Positions 32,654-40,789 of a stretch of DNA of 46,276 nucleotides are shown piece after piece. How positions within the stretch are numbered: the first letter of the stretch is position 1; each line of letters begins with the position of its first letter. Source of the stretch: Actinobacteria bacterium OV450 (GTDB lineage Bacteria; Actinomycetota; Actinomycetes; Streptomycetales; Streptomycetaceae); assembly GCA_001298555.1 (NCBI GenBank), contig LJCW01000341.1:1-46276 (forward strand), given 5' to 3'. A model generated the notes under the pieces. It was given only the letters and a program-made list of their open reading frames with translations, was not told the DNA's origin and searched no databases. The position numbers were made by a program, and so were the translations under genes.

Positions 32654-35203
32654 ATGATGCTGCGTTACGCCCTCCAGACCGTCCGGGACCGCAAAGCCGG
32701 CTTCCTCGGCGCCTTCGTCGCGCTCCTGTGCGCGGCCGCCCTGATCACCGCCTGCGGCACGCTCCTGGAGACGGGACTCCGTGGAAAGATCGCCACCGAG
32801 CGCTACGCGGCCACGCCCGTCGTCGTCTCCGCGGACCAGAACGTGCACCGGACCACGGTCAAGGTGAAGAAGGGCGATCCGCAGAAGGCGAAGACGAAGC
32901 ACAAGGCCAAGCCCGTCGCCGAGCGGGCCTGGCTCCCCGCCGCCACCGTGGAAGCCGTCCGCTCCGTACCGGGCGTCGAGCGGGCCGTGCCCGAGCTCAG
33001 CTTCCAGGCCGTTCCGCTGGTCAAGGCGCCCGGCGCCGCGAAGCCCTCGTACGGGCACGCCTGGACCTCCGCCGTGCTCACCCCCTTCACCCTCGCCGAG
33101 GGCCATGCCCCCCAGAGCGGCGGCGACGTCGTCATCGACCGCGAGCTGGCCGCCCGCGCAGGGCTGAAGATCGGCGCAGCCCTCACCGTGCAGGCCACCG
33201 GCGAGCCCAGGACGTACACGGTGAGCGGCATCGCGCAGACCGCCCGCGGTGACCTCGCGCGGCAGAACACCCTGTTCTTCACCGACGCCGAGGCGCAGCG
33301 GCAGGCCGCCCGCGACGGACGGGTCACCGCCGTCGGGATCCTCCCGGCGCCCGGGACCCACCCCGGTGAGCTGGCCGGGCGGATCGGCCGGGCGCTCGAG
33401 GGCACCGGCGCACAGGTCACCACGGGCGACGACCGCGGGCCCGTGGAGTTCCTCGACGCGGCCGGTGCGCGCATCAAGCTGGTCTCCATGGGCGGGGCCA
33501 TGGGCGGCACGTCCCTGCTCGTCGCGATCCTCGTCGTCGTCGGCACCTTCGCCCTCTCCGTCCAGCAGCGCCACCGCGAGCTCGCCCTGCTGCGGGCCAT
33601 CGCCGCCACCCCGAAGCAACTGCGCCGCATGATCGGCCGCGAGGCCCTGCTCGTGGGCCTGGCCGCCGGTGTCGCCGGGGCGCTCGCCGGACTCCCGCTC
33701 GCCGCCTGGCTGCACGGCCGGTTCGTCGAGAGCGGGGTCGTGCCCGCCAACCTGGAGCGCTCCGCCGGGATCTTCCCGATGATCGCCGCCGTCGGTGCGA
33801 GCCTGCTCGGAGCCTGGGCCGCGGCCCGGATCACCGGGCGCCGCATCGCCCGCATCCGTCCGGCCGAGGCGCTCGCCGAAGCCGCCGTCGAACGGGGCCG
33901 GCCCGCATGGATCCGGATCGCGATCGGGGCGCTGCTGCTGGTCGGCGGAGTCGTGCTGGTCGCCGTCCTGAGCGCGCTGCGCACCGAGCCGGCGTCCACC
34001 CCGGTGACCTTCCTCGCGGTCGTGGTCCTGGCCGGGGCGGTCTCGCTGCTCGGCCCGCTGCTGGTCCGCGGCGCCACCGCACTGCTCGCCGGACCGCTGC
34101 GGCTGGCCGGCCCGGGCGGGCACCTGGCCGCCGCGAACCTGCGCGGCAACGCCACCCGCATGGCCTCCGCGGTCACCCCGCTCGCCCTGCTGATTGGCAT
34201 GACCTGCACCGTCCTGTTCATCACCCCGACCCTGGGCAACGCCGGCCGGGCGCAGGCCCGAGAGGGGGTCCGGGCGGGGTGGGTGCTGGCCGCGCAGGGG
34301 CCGGGCGTCACCGGCGGTGCCGCGGAGAGCGTCCGCCGGACCCCCGGGGTCACGGCGGCCACCGAGATCGTGCGCACCTCCGTACGGGTGGGGCTGACGA
34401 AGTACGGCGCGCAGGGGGTCACCCCGGCCGGGCTGACCCGCACCTGGGACCCCGGTGTGAGGAGCGGGAGCCTGGAGGGGTTCGGCGAGAAGAACGTGGC
34501 GGTGAGCGAGGTGGCCGCCGATCAGCTGGGGCTGAAGCCGGGGAGCCCGCTGGACCTGTCGCTGGGCGACGGGACCCCGGTCACGCTGACCGTCTCGGCC
34601 GTGTACGCGCGGGGGCTGGGTTTCGGTGACCTGACGCTGCCGCACGACCTGGTCGCGGCGCACGTGGACAACCCGCTGGCGAGCAGCGTGCTCGTGGCGG
34701 CCGCGCCGGGGACCGGTCGCGAACAGCTGGCCGCGGCGGTGCGGGCGTTCCCGTGGGTCGGGGTGCTGTCGGCGCGGGACGCGGACGCGGCGCGGGCGGA
34801 GCAGCAGCAGGCCGGCGCCGAGGTCAACCTGCTGGCGATGGGGCTGGTGCTGGCCTTCACCGCCATCGCGGTGGTCAACACCCTGGCGATGTCCACGTCG
34901 GAGCGGCTGCGGGAGTTCGCGATGCTGCGGCTGGCCGGGGCCAAGCGGCGCCAGGTGCTGCGGATGCTGCGGACGGAGGCGCTGGCGGTGCTGCTGATCG
35001 GCGCGGTTCTGGGGTCGGGGATCGCGCTGGCCGTCCTGACCGCGTTCAGCGTGGGCATGACGGGAGCGGCCGCGCCGGCGGTGCTGCCGGTGGTGTACGT
35101 GGGGGTGCTGGGAGTGGCGGGACTGCTGGCCCTCGCGGCCACCGCCCTGCCGGGGCGGGTCGCGCTGCGGGTGCCGCCGGTGGAGGTCGCCACCTCGCGG
35201 TAG
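32654..35203 (+). CDS. FtsX-like ABC transporter permease (duplicated, no adjacent ATPase)
   Basis: 849 residues. An N-terminal membrane helix (about 15-38), a large extracytoplasmic MacB-type periplasmic-core domain (about 50-270), a first FtsX domain (about 285-405), a short linker with two to three helices (about 415-500), a second extracytoplasmic domain (about 515-710), and a second FtsX domain (about 720-845). This is the fused two-permease form seen in lipoprotein/peptide exporters. A Lys-rich segment (residues 66-88) is unusual in this Arg-biased genome. No ABC ATPase gene lies on either side, so its motor must be encoded elsewhere. ATG 32654 lacks an obvious Shine-Dalgarno. Confidence 0.85.
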   Translation: MMLRYALQTVRDRKAGFLGAFVALLCAAALITACGTLLETGLRGKIATERYAATPVVVSADQNVHRTTVKVKKGDPQKAKTKHKAKPVAERAWLPAATVEAVRSVPGVERAVPELSFQAVPLVKAPGAAKPSYGHAWTSAVLTPFTLAEGHAPQSGGDVVIDRELAARAGLKIGAALTVQATGEPRTYTVSGIAQTARGDLARQNTLFFTDAEAQRQAARDGRVTAVGILPAPGTHPGELAGRIGRALEGTGAQVTTGDDRGPVEFLDAAGARIKLVSMGGAMGGTSLLVAILVVVGTFALSVQQRHRELALLRAIAATPKQLRRMIGREALLVGLAAGVAGALAGLPLAAWLHGRFVESGVVPANLERSAGIFPMIAAVGASLLGAWAAARITGRRIARIRPAEALAEAAVERGRPAWIRIAIGALLLVGGVVLVAVLSALRTEPASTPVTFLAVVVLAGAVSLLGPLLVRGATALLAGPLRLAGPGGHLAAANLRGNATRMASAVTPLALLIGMTCTVLFITPTLGNAGRAQAREGVRAGWVLAAQGPGVTGGAAESVRRTPGVTAATEIVRTSVRVGLTKYGAQGVTPAGLTRTWDPGVRSGSLEGFGEKNVAVSEVAADQLGLKPGSPLDLSLGDGTPVTLTVSAVYARGLGFGDLTLPHDLVAAHVDNPLASSVLVAAAPGTGREQLAAAVRAFPWVGVLSARDADAARAEQQQAGAEVNLLAMGLVLAFTAIAVVNTLAMSTSERLREFAMLRLAGAKRRQVLRMLRTEALAVLLIGAVLGSGIALAVLTAFSVGMTGAAAPAVLPVVYVGVLGVAGLLALAATALPGRVALRVPPVEVATSR

Positions 35204-35223
35204 CGGCCCGCGCCGCCGGCGGC

Positions 35224-35257
35224 CCGGGTCCCCACCGCTCCGGCGGAGGGGACCCGG
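35224..35257. terminator. Bidirectional terminator between convergent genes
   Basis: CCGGGTCCCC (35224-35233) pairs with GGGGACCCGG (35248-35257). After an A-A mismatch the stem continues CCGC/GCGG around TCCG. It sits between the 3' ends of the permease (+) and the rhodanese gene (-). Confidence 0.75.
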
Positions 35258-35266
35258 CCCCGGTGT

Positions 35267-35686
35267 TCAGGCGCCGGGCGGGCTGGAAGGCCCGGGGGCA
35301 GGGGTGACCGGGAGGCCGGCGGCCTTCCAGGCCTGGAAGCCGCCGGTCAGGTCCGTGGCCCGGTGCAGGCCCAGCGCGTGGAGGGAGGCCGCCGCGAGCG
35401 AGGAGGCGTACCCCTCGTTGCAGATCACCACGACCCGCAGGTCGTGCGAGGTGGCCTCGGGGGCGCGGTGCGAGCCCTGGGGGTCCAGGCGCCACTCCAG
35501 TTCGTTGCGCTCGACCACCAGCGCACCCGGGATCAGGCCGTCGCGGTCGCGCAGCGCCTGGTACCGGATGTCCACCAGGAGGGCGTCGCCCGCCCGGAAC
35601 GCCGCGTACGCCTGCGCCGGGTCGATGCGGGTGTACGCCGAACGGATCCGTTCCAGCAGGTCGTCGATGCCGACGGGGGCGCTCAC
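35267..35686 (-). CDS. Rhodanese-like sulfurtransferase
   Basis: 139 residues, a single rhodanese domain: LLVDIRYQALRDRDGLIPGALVVERNELEWRL (about 37-67) and the active-site loop CNEGYASS with catalytic C89, ending LGLHRATDLTGGFQAWKAAGLPV. The six-residue loop after the Cys is the size found in thiosulfate-type rhodaneses. GTG 35686 overlaps the cysteine dioxygenase stop by 4 nt, and GGAGG lies 7 nt upstream, so it is translationally coupled to that gene. Together they form a sulfur-oxidation operon: cysteine to cysteine sulfinate, with the rhodanese handling the sulfane sulfur or sulfite that results (inference). Confidence 0.9.
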   Translation of the reverse strand: MSAPVGIDDLLERIRSAYTRIDPAQAYAAFRAGDALLVDIRYQALRDRDGLIPGALVVERNELEWRLDPQGSHRAPEATSHDLRVVVICNEGYASSLAAASLHALGLHRATDLTGGFQAWKAAGLPVTPAPGPSSPPGA

Positions 35687-36258
35687 TGCCAGTCCTCCGG
35701 ACGCTCGACCTGCTCCAGCGTGAGCACCCGGCCGGTGCGGCTGTAGCGGCGGATCAGGGGCAGCGGCGGGTAGTACGCGTGCACCGAGACGGCGTGCTCC
35801 GCCGCCGATTCGTTGAGCACCTCGTGGACGTGGTGCTCGCCGAAGGCCCGGCCCGTGCCCGGGCCCAGACTGCGGCTGCGGTCCAGGTCGGGGGCGAGTT
35901 CCAGGCTCCGCCAGCCCTCTGAGGGGAGCCGCACCGCCAGCGAGTGCTCCCTGAGCCGGCCGCGGGCGGTGACGAACGCGCCCTGCGACTCGGCGTGGTC
36001 GTGCCAGCCGGTGCCGGTGCCCGGCGGCCAGCCGATCACCCAGGCCTCGCTGCCGCCCGGCCCGGCGAGACGGATCCAGGTGCGGCCCTCGGGGTCGAGG
36101 GGGAGGGAGTCGATGACCGCCGGGTCGGCGGCGGTGCGCAGGGCGAAGTCGAGGAGTTCCGCGGCCGTCACCGCGGCGGAGCGTGCGGGGGCGTGCGCAG
36201 GGGCGTGCGGAAGTGCGGGGGGCGCAGTGGATGCACTGGGTGCAAGGGGCGCAGACAT
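35683..36258 (-). CDS. Cysteine dioxygenase
   Basis: 191-residue cupin that oxidises L-cysteine to cysteine sulfinate with non-haem iron. The facial His triad is visible: H86 and H88 (GWHDHAESQGAF) and H145 (GEHHVHEVLN). The conserved Tyr follows in VHAYYPPL. The N-terminal 30 residues are Ala/Pro/His-rich and poorly conserved. ATG 36258 is the likely start, although its Shine-Dalgarno is poor. A frame extending to 36306 would begin within the predicted attenuator hairpin. The gene is led by a Cys-rich leader peptide at 36322-36369 and a hairpin at 36290-36306, which suggests translation-coupled control by cysteine. Confidence 0.85.
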   Translation of the reverse strand: MSAPLAPSASTAPPALPHAPAHAPARSAAVTAAELLDFALRTAADPAVIDSLPLDPEGRTWIRLAGPGGSEAWVIGWPPGTGTGWHDHAESQGAFVTARGRLREHSLAVRLPSEGWRSLELAPDLDRSRSLGPGTGRAFGEHHVHEVLNESAAEHAVSVHAYYPPLPLIRRYSRTGRVLTLEQVERPEDWQ

Positions 36259-36289
36259 GGGGGCGTGACCGTCCTGAAGGTTCGCGAAA

Positions 36290-36306
36290 GTGCGCGCGGA
36301 GCGCAC
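36290..36306 (-). terminator. Candidate attenuator hairpin upstream of cysteine dioxygenase
   Basis: Minus strand GTGCGC (36306-36301), 5-nt loop TCCGC, GCGCAC (36295-36290), followed by TTTCG. It begins 15 nt after the stop codon of the Cys-rich leader peptide and ends 31 nt before the dioxygenase start. The stem is short (6 bp), but the position is right for an attenuator. Confidence 0.45.
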
Positions 36307-36321
36307 GGGGGGAAGGGCGAA

Positions 36322-36369
36322 TCAGCAGGAAGGGCGACACACGCAGCCCGCGTAGCGGAGCAGGTCCAT
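36322..36369 (-). CDS. Cysteine-rich leader peptide (15 residues)
   Basis: MDLLRYAGCVCRPSC, ending in TGA. Cys codons are at positions 9, 11 and 15, and the last Cys is the codon before the stop. GGAGGG (36380-36375) sits 5 nt before ATG 36369, an excellent ribosome site. An in-frame ATG at 36408 would add 13 residues (MTGNDVRLWRRVH) but lacks an SD. Short Cys-rich ORFs ahead of sulfur-metabolism genes act as cysteine-responsive attenuators in mycobacteria, and similar leader peptides are annotated in Streptomyces. Here the target would be the cysteine dioxygenase-rhodanese operon. Confidence 0.75.
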   Translation of the reverse strand: MDLLRYAGCVCRPSC

Positions 36370-36441
36370 ATGGACCCTCCGCCACAGGCGTACGTCGTTG
36401 CCGGTCATGTCCGCGAGTGAAGCACGAGGACCTCGGACCGG

Positions 36442-38022
36442 TCAATCGATCACGGCTGGATGTGTGGCGGAGGACTCGTCGAGCGGCGCGGGCGCCCCGC
36501 ACCGGACGGTGTCAGCCGCCTCGTACAGCTCCGCGGGGCGCACGCCGGCGAAGGTCGCCGCCAGGTGCCCGTCCGGCCGGACCAGGAGCACGGTGTGCGC
36601 GGGCGCCCCCGGGTAGCCGTCCGCGACCAGCAGTTCGGTGCGGACGGGGAGGGCGCTCACCGCCGCCGCCAGCCGCGGCATCAGACCGGCGCCCAGCCAG
36701 TGCCGCCGGTCCCAGACCCCGGTGCCCGGGGCGACCAGCACCACCAGCAGGCGGCCGCGCCCCAGCAGGTCGCGCAGCGGCACCGTCGACCCGTCGGGCG
36801 CGGTCACGGGTACGTTGGCGACCTGACCGCCCGGCTCCGTGTCGGTGGGCACCTCGCGCACGGCCACGGGCGGGGCGTACGTCGGTGTCGCGCCCAGCGG
36901 TCCCCGCCCCAAGTGGCCGTCGGTCAGCAGCAGTTCCCCGGAGCGGGTGGCGCCGGGCAGGTACGCCCCCCGCCCGCCGCCCCCGCGCAGTACGGGCATC
37001 GCCTGGTCGGCGGCGCGCAGCCGCGCCGCGACCGCCGTGCGGCGCTCGCCCTCGTAGCTGTCGAGCAGGGCCTCGGAAGCCCCCTGGTGCCAGGCCAGGG
37101 ACAGCTTCCAGGCGAGGTTCTCGGCGTCCCGCAGCCCCTCGTCGACGCCCTGCGTGCCGAGCGCGCCCAGCAGGTGGGCGGCGTCCCCGGCGAGGAAGGC
37201 CCGGCGGTCACGCCAGCGCCGGGCGAGCCGGTGGTGCAGCGTGTGGACCCCGGTGTCGAGCAGGTCGTACGGGGGAGTGGTGCCCCCGCACCACGCGGCC
37301 AGGGTGTCCCGGATCAGGGTGACGAGCGCGTCGGGCGTGACCAGGTCCCCGCGGCCCGGGAGCAGCCAGTCCAGCCGCCACACCCCGTCGGGAAGCGGCC
37401 GGGCGGTGGTCTCCTGCGGCGGGTCGCGGTGCAGCAGGGCCTCGCCGGGCCAGGGCAGTTCGGTGCGCAGGGCGGCCACGGCGTGCCGTTCGACGGCCGT
37501 GCGGCCCGGGAAGCGGATGCCGAGCAGCTTGCGCACGGTGGAGCGGGCTCCGTCGCAGCCGACCAGATAACTCCCCCGCCACCAGGTGGTCTCGGCGCCC
37601 CGGGTGTGCGCGGTGACCCCGCGGTCGTCCTGCTCCAGGGAGTCCAGCTTGCTGTCGGTGACCATCTGGACCAGCGGATGTGCGGCCGCGGCGTCGCGCA
37701 GCCCACGCGTGAGGGCGTGCTGCGGCAGGTGCAGGGGCGCCTGGCGGTCCTCGAAGGTGATGCGCCGGGCGTCGTCGGCACGGCTGCGGCGCCGCATGGT
37801 GCGCCAGGCGGCGAACAGCGCCCCCTCGTCGCGCAGCGTCGTACAGCCCAGCCGGTGGACCATGGCCGAGGTGTCCTCGTGCAGGACGACCGTACGGGCA
37901 GGTCGGGGCAGGTCCTTGCCCGGTCCCTCGTCGAGCACGACGCAGGGCACACCCGAGCCCGCCAGGGCCAGGGCCAGCGACAGTCCGACGGGCCCCGCGC
38001 CGACGACGATCACCGGGTCCAT
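36442..38022 (-). CDS. FAD-dependent aromatic-ring monooxygenase (PHBH-type)
   Basis: 526-residue class A flavoprotein hydroxylase. The N-terminal Rossmann motif VVGAGPVGLSLALALAGSG (GxGxxG at 8-13) binds FAD. YLVGCDGARSTVRKLLGI is the DG motif. FLAGDAAHLLGALGTQGVDEGLRDAENLAWKL is the GD motif and second FAD loop. The C-terminal about 150 residues form the thioredoxin-like domain seen in phenol- and 3-(3-hydroxyphenyl)propionate-hydroxylase relatives. It uses NAD(P)H and O2; the substrate is not identifiable, and no aromatic-degradation or antibiotic cluster surrounds it. ATG 38022 has GGGAG seven bases upstream. A 10-bp palindrome lies just upstream at 38046-38055. Confidence 0.88.
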   Translation of the reverse strand: MDPVIVVGAGPVGLSLALALAGSGVPCVVLDEGPGKDLPRPARTVVLHEDTSAMVHRLGCTTLRDEGALFAAWRTMRRRSRADDARRITFEDRQAPLHLPQHALTRGLRDAAAAHPLVQMVTDSKLDSLEQDDRGVTAHTRGAETTWWRGSYLVGCDGARSTVRKLLGIRFPGRTAVERHAVAALRTELPWPGEALLHRDPPQETTARPLPDGVWRLDWLLPGRGDLVTPDALVTLIRDTLAAWCGGTTPPYDLLDTGVHTLHHRLARRWRDRRAFLAGDAAHLLGALGTQGVDEGLRDAENLAWKLSLAWHQGASEALLDSYEGERRTAVAARLRAADQAMPVLRGGGGRGAYLPGATRSGELLLTDGHLGRGPLGATPTYAPPVAVREVPTDTEPGGQVANVPVTAPDGSTVPLRDLLGRGRLLVVLVAPGTGVWDRRHWLGAGLMPRLAAAVSALPVRTELLVADGYPGAPAHTVLLVRPDGHLAATFAGVRPAELYEAADTVRCGAPAPLDESSATHPAVID

Positions 38023-38045
38023 GATGCGGCTCCCGATGTCCGGTA

Positions 38046-38055
38046 TGTGATCACA
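38046..38055. promoter_or_regulatory. TGTGATCACA palindrome upstream of the FAD monooxygenase
   Basis: Perfect 10-bp palindrome 24 bp before the monooxygenase ATG, in an AT-richer stretch, between a TTGACG (minus strand, 38090-38085) and the Shine-Dalgarno. It may be an operator; no regulator gene is adjacent. Confidence 0.35.
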
Positions 38056-38090
38056 GAACGTATGCAACCCACTGGAGGTGCCTGCGTCAA

Positions 38091-38156
38091 GTGACACCCG
38101 GCCCCGCCAACGCCGTGTGGTGCGGCGGATGAGTTCCGCCGCACCACAGGTGTCAC
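38091..38156 (-). terminator. Terminator of the gluABCD operon
   Basis: Perfect 13-bp stem (38116-38128 with 38136-38148, arms TGTGGTGCGGCGG and complement) around ATGAGTT. It is flanked by an outer 8-bp pair GTGACACC/GGTGTCAC (38091-38098 with 38149-38156). It lies 47 nt downstream of the gluD stop on the minus strand. Confidence 0.8.
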
Positions 38157-38202
38157 ACAAGTGTACTGACCGGACGTCAGCCGCCCGAGCCGGGGAGAGC
38201 CG

Positions 38203-39096
38203 TCAGGGAGCCTCGCCCACGCCGGCGGCGCCGCCCGCGTCGACCTCCGCCACGTCCCCGGCGACGACCGCGCCGGTGCCCTTCTGCGACTTCCGCAGCC
38301 GTCCTTCGAGCCAGGAGGCGACGGTGGTGAGCGTGAAGTTCACCGCGATGTAGATCAGGGCGATCACGACCATGGTCGCGATGGTGTTGCTGTAGTTGGC
38401 GGAGATCTGCCGGTTCATCGACATCAGGTCCGCGAAGCCCAGGGCCGCGCCGCCGAGCGCCGTGTCCTTGAGGATCACCACGAGCTGGCTGACCAGCGCG
38501 GGCAGCATCGCCGTGACGGCCTGCGGGACCAGGACGTACGTCATGATCTGGCCCTTGCGCATGCCGATCGCCTTGGCCGCGTCGGTCTGGCCGCGCGGCA
38601 GCGTCAGGATGCCGGCGCGGACGATCTCGGCGATGACCGAGGCGTTGTACAGGACCAGGCCGGTGACCACCGCGTACAGAGGCCGCAGGTCGGAGCTGAC
38701 GGTACCGAGCAGCACGTACAGGGCGGAGCTGAAGAACATCAGCATCAGGACCGGGATGGCGCGGAAGAACTCCACGACCGTGCCGACCGGGACGCGGATC
38801 CACGCGTGGTCGGAGAGCCGCGCGATGCCGAGCAGCGCGCCCAGGGGCAGCGCGATCACCATGGCGATCAGGCCGGCCTTGAGGGTCTCGCCGAGGCCGG
38901 GCAGGAGGAACGTCGTCCAGATCTGGCCGTCGGTGACGAACGGGGACCACTTGTCGGCGTCGAGCTGGTTCTTCTCCGCCATGAGGGAGAGCGCCCACCA
39001 CAGGGCCAGAGCGAGAACCACCAGGAAGGCACCGGTGTAGACCCAGTTGCGGGCCTTGGCCTTGGGGCCGGGGGTGTCGTACAGAACGGAGCTCAT
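38203..39096 (-). CDS. gluD: Glutamate ABC transporter permease GluD
   Basis: 297 residues, polar-amino-acid permease of the His/Glu/Gln/Arg family. An extra N-terminal helix (about 19-40) precedes the conserved five-helix core with the EAA loop (SVIAEIVRAGILTLPRGQTDAAKAIGMRKGQIMTYVLVPQAVTAMLPALVSQLVVILKDTAL). The C-terminal 35 residues are a polar Gly/Ala/Val tail. ATG 39096 overlaps the gluC stop (ATGA), giving coupled synthesis of the two permease subunits. It is the last gene of the importer operon, before the hairpin at 38116-38148. Confidence 0.93.
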   Translation of the reverse strand: MSSVLYDTPGPKAKARNWVYTGAFLVVLALALWWALSLMAEKNQLDADKWSPFVTDGQIWTTFLLPGLGETLKAGLIAMVIALPLGALLGIARLSDHAWIRVPVGTVVEFFRAIPVLMLMFFSSALYVLLGTVSSDLRPLYAVVTGLVLYNASVIAEIVRAGILTLPRGQTDAAKAIGMRKGQIMTYVLVPQAVTAMLPALVSQLVVILKDTALGGAALGFADLMSMNRQISANYSNTIATMVVIALIYIAVNFTLTTVASWLEGRLRKSQKGTGAVVAGDVAEVDAGGAAGVGEAP

Positions 39097-39767
39097 CGCT
39101 TCACCGCCACTCGCTTGGCCACCCAGCCCAGCAGCAGGCCGGTGGGCAGGGTCAGCAGGACGAAGCCGAGAGCGAAGACCGCGAAGACGGCGAAGATCGC
39201 GTCCGCCTCGTTCTCCAGCATTTCCTTCATCAGCAGGGCCGCCTCGGCCACACCGATCGTCGCCGCCACCGTGGTGTTCTTGGTGAGGGCGATCAGGACG
39301 TTCGTCAGCGGTCCGACGACCGCGCGGAAGGCCTGGGGGAGCACGATCAAGGTGAGTACCTGGAAGAAGCTCAGCCCGAGCGCGCGGGCGGCCTCGGCCT
39401 GTCCCACCGGCACGGTGTTGATGCCCGAGCGGATGGCTTCGCAGACGAAGGTTCCGGTGTAGGCGATGAGCCCCAGGATCGCGAGGCGGAAGTTGATGTC
39501 CTTGGAGCCGTCGCCGCCGAGCGTGATGCTCAGAGTCTGGTACAGGCCCAGTGAACAGCCGAGGATCAGCAGAGTCAGCGGCGTGTTGCGCACGGTGTTG
39601 ACGTACGCGGTGCCGAAGGCCCGCATCACCGGGACCGGGCTGACCCGCATCCCGGCCAGGAGGGTGCCCCAGACCAGGGACCCGACCGCCGAGTAGAGGG
39701 TGAGCTGAACCGTCACCCAGAAGGCTCCGAGCACGTCGTACTGCCCGGAATTAAGAAAGTCGAACAC
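39093..39767 (-). CDS. gluC: Glutamate ABC transporter permease GluC
   Basis: 224 residues, the short partner permease with five helices. The EAA loop reads TFVCEAIRSGINTVPVGQAEAARALGLSFFQVLTLIVLPQAFRAVVGPLTNVLIALTKNTTVAATIGVAE. It starts with GTG 39767 (VFDFLNSGQYDV), preceded by AGGG. It lies 83 bp downstream of gluB, a gap almost filled by a 21-bp hairpin, so permease mRNA is probably less abundant than gluB mRNA. Confidence 0.93.
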   Translation of the reverse strand: MFDFLNSGQYDVLGAFWVTVQLTLYSAVGSLVWGTLLAGMRVSPVPVMRAFGTAYVNTVRNTPLTLLILGCSLGLYQTLSITLGGDGSKDINFRLAILGLIAYTGTFVCEAIRSGINTVPVGQAEAARALGLSFFQVLTLIVLPQAFRAVVGPLTNVLIALTKNTTVAATIGVAEAALLMKEMLENEADAIFAVFAVFALGFVLLTLPTGLLLGWVAKRVAVKR

Positions 39768-39795
39768 GTTGCCCTGCGCTCTCCCCAGGATGGCC

Positions 39796-39844
39796 GGTGA
39801 GGCGCGCCGCCGCCCGTCACAGGCGGGCGGCGGCGCGCCTCACC
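39796..39844 (-). terminator. 21-bp intercistronic hairpin between gluB and gluC
   Basis: Perfect 21-bp stem (39796-39816 with 39824-39844) around the 7-nt loop TCACAGG, starting 6 nt after the gluB stop. There is no T-tract on the minus strand. It can act as a partial terminator or as a 3' stabiliser of gluAB mRNA, the usual way binding protein is made in excess over permease. Confidence 0.8.
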
Positions 39845-39850
39845 GATGAA

Positions 39851-40702
39851 TCAGCTGCCTTCGGTGATCTGCGGAGCCGGCTCGGCCTTGTAGTTGGCCG
39901 GGCCGAAGTTCGCGTCAACCGCCTTCTGCCAGGAGCCGTCCTCGACCATCTTCTTCAGGGCGGCGTTGACCTTCGTCTGGAGGTCCTTGTCGCCCTTCTT
40001 CAGGCCGATGCCGTAGGGCTCGTCGCTCAGCTTCAGGCCGACGAGCTTGAACTTGCCCTTGTTCTTCTCCTGCGCGGCGTAGCCGGCGAGGATCGAGTCG
40101 TCCGTGGTCAGTGCGTCCACGGCCTTGTTCTCCAGGCCGGTGAGGCACTCGGAGTAGCCGGGGAACTCCTGGAGGTCGGCCTCGGGGGCCAGCTTGGTCT
40201 TGACGTTCTGCGCCGAGGTGGAGCCGGTGACGGAGCAGAGCTTCTTCTTGTTGAGGTCCTCGGCCTTGGTGATGGAGGACTCGTCGGCGCGGACCAGCAG
40301 GTCCTGGTGGGCCTTGAAGTACGGGCCGGCGAAGTCGACCTTCGCCTTGCGCTTGTCGTTGATCGTGTAGGTCGCGACGACCAGCTTCACGTCACCGTTG
40401 GCGAGCATGTTCTCGCGCTCGGCGCTGACGGCCTGCTTGAACTGGATCTGGTCCGGCTGGTAGCCAAGCTCCTTCGCGACGTACGTCGCCACGTCCACGT
40501 CGAAGCCCGTGAACTTGCCGTCGGGCGTCTTGAGGCCCAGACCGGGCTGGTCGAACTTGATACCGATGACGATCTTGTCCTTGCCGCCACCGGAGGACGC
40601 GCCGCCGTCACTCGCCTTGTCGCTGCTTCCGCCGCAGGCGGTCGCGGTCAGAGCGAGGACTGCGGCCACGGCCGCGGCCGCACCGGCCTTGAAAACCTTC
40701 AT
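39851..40702 (-). CDS. gluB: Glutamate-binding lipoprotein GluB
   Basis: 283 residues, solute-binding protein family 3. The signal peptide MKVFKAGAAAAVAAVLALTATAC ends at the lipidated C23, followed by a Gly/Ser linker. The mature domain begins IVIGIKFDQPGLGLKTPDGKFTGFDVDVATYVAKELGY, followed by FAGPYFKAHQDLLVRAD, LCSVTGSTSAQNVK and DEPYGIGLKKGDKDL. ATG 40702 is preceded by GAGGGAA at 8-nt spacing. Anchored outside the membrane, it delivers glutamate to GluC/GluD. Confidence 0.94.
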   Translation of the reverse strand: MKVFKAGAAAAVAAVLALTATACGGSSDKASDGGASSGGGKDKIVIGIKFDQPGLGLKTPDGKFTGFDVDVATYVAKELGYQPDQIQFKQAVSAERENMLANGDVKLVVATYTINDKRKAKVDFAGPYFKAHQDLLVRADESSITKAEDLNKKKLCSVTGSTSAQNVKTKLAPEADLQEFPGYSECLTGLENKAVDALTTDDSILAGYAAQEKNKGKFKLVGLKLSDEPYGIGLKKGDKDLQTKVNAALKKMVEDGSWQKAVDANFGPANYKAEPAPQITEGS

Positions 40703-40789
40703 GGTGAACTTCCCTCGGATGAGACGTTGTTGGACGACGAGCGACACGTGTGCTCTGAGTCGCCAGGGGATCACTACCAGACGAGAACG

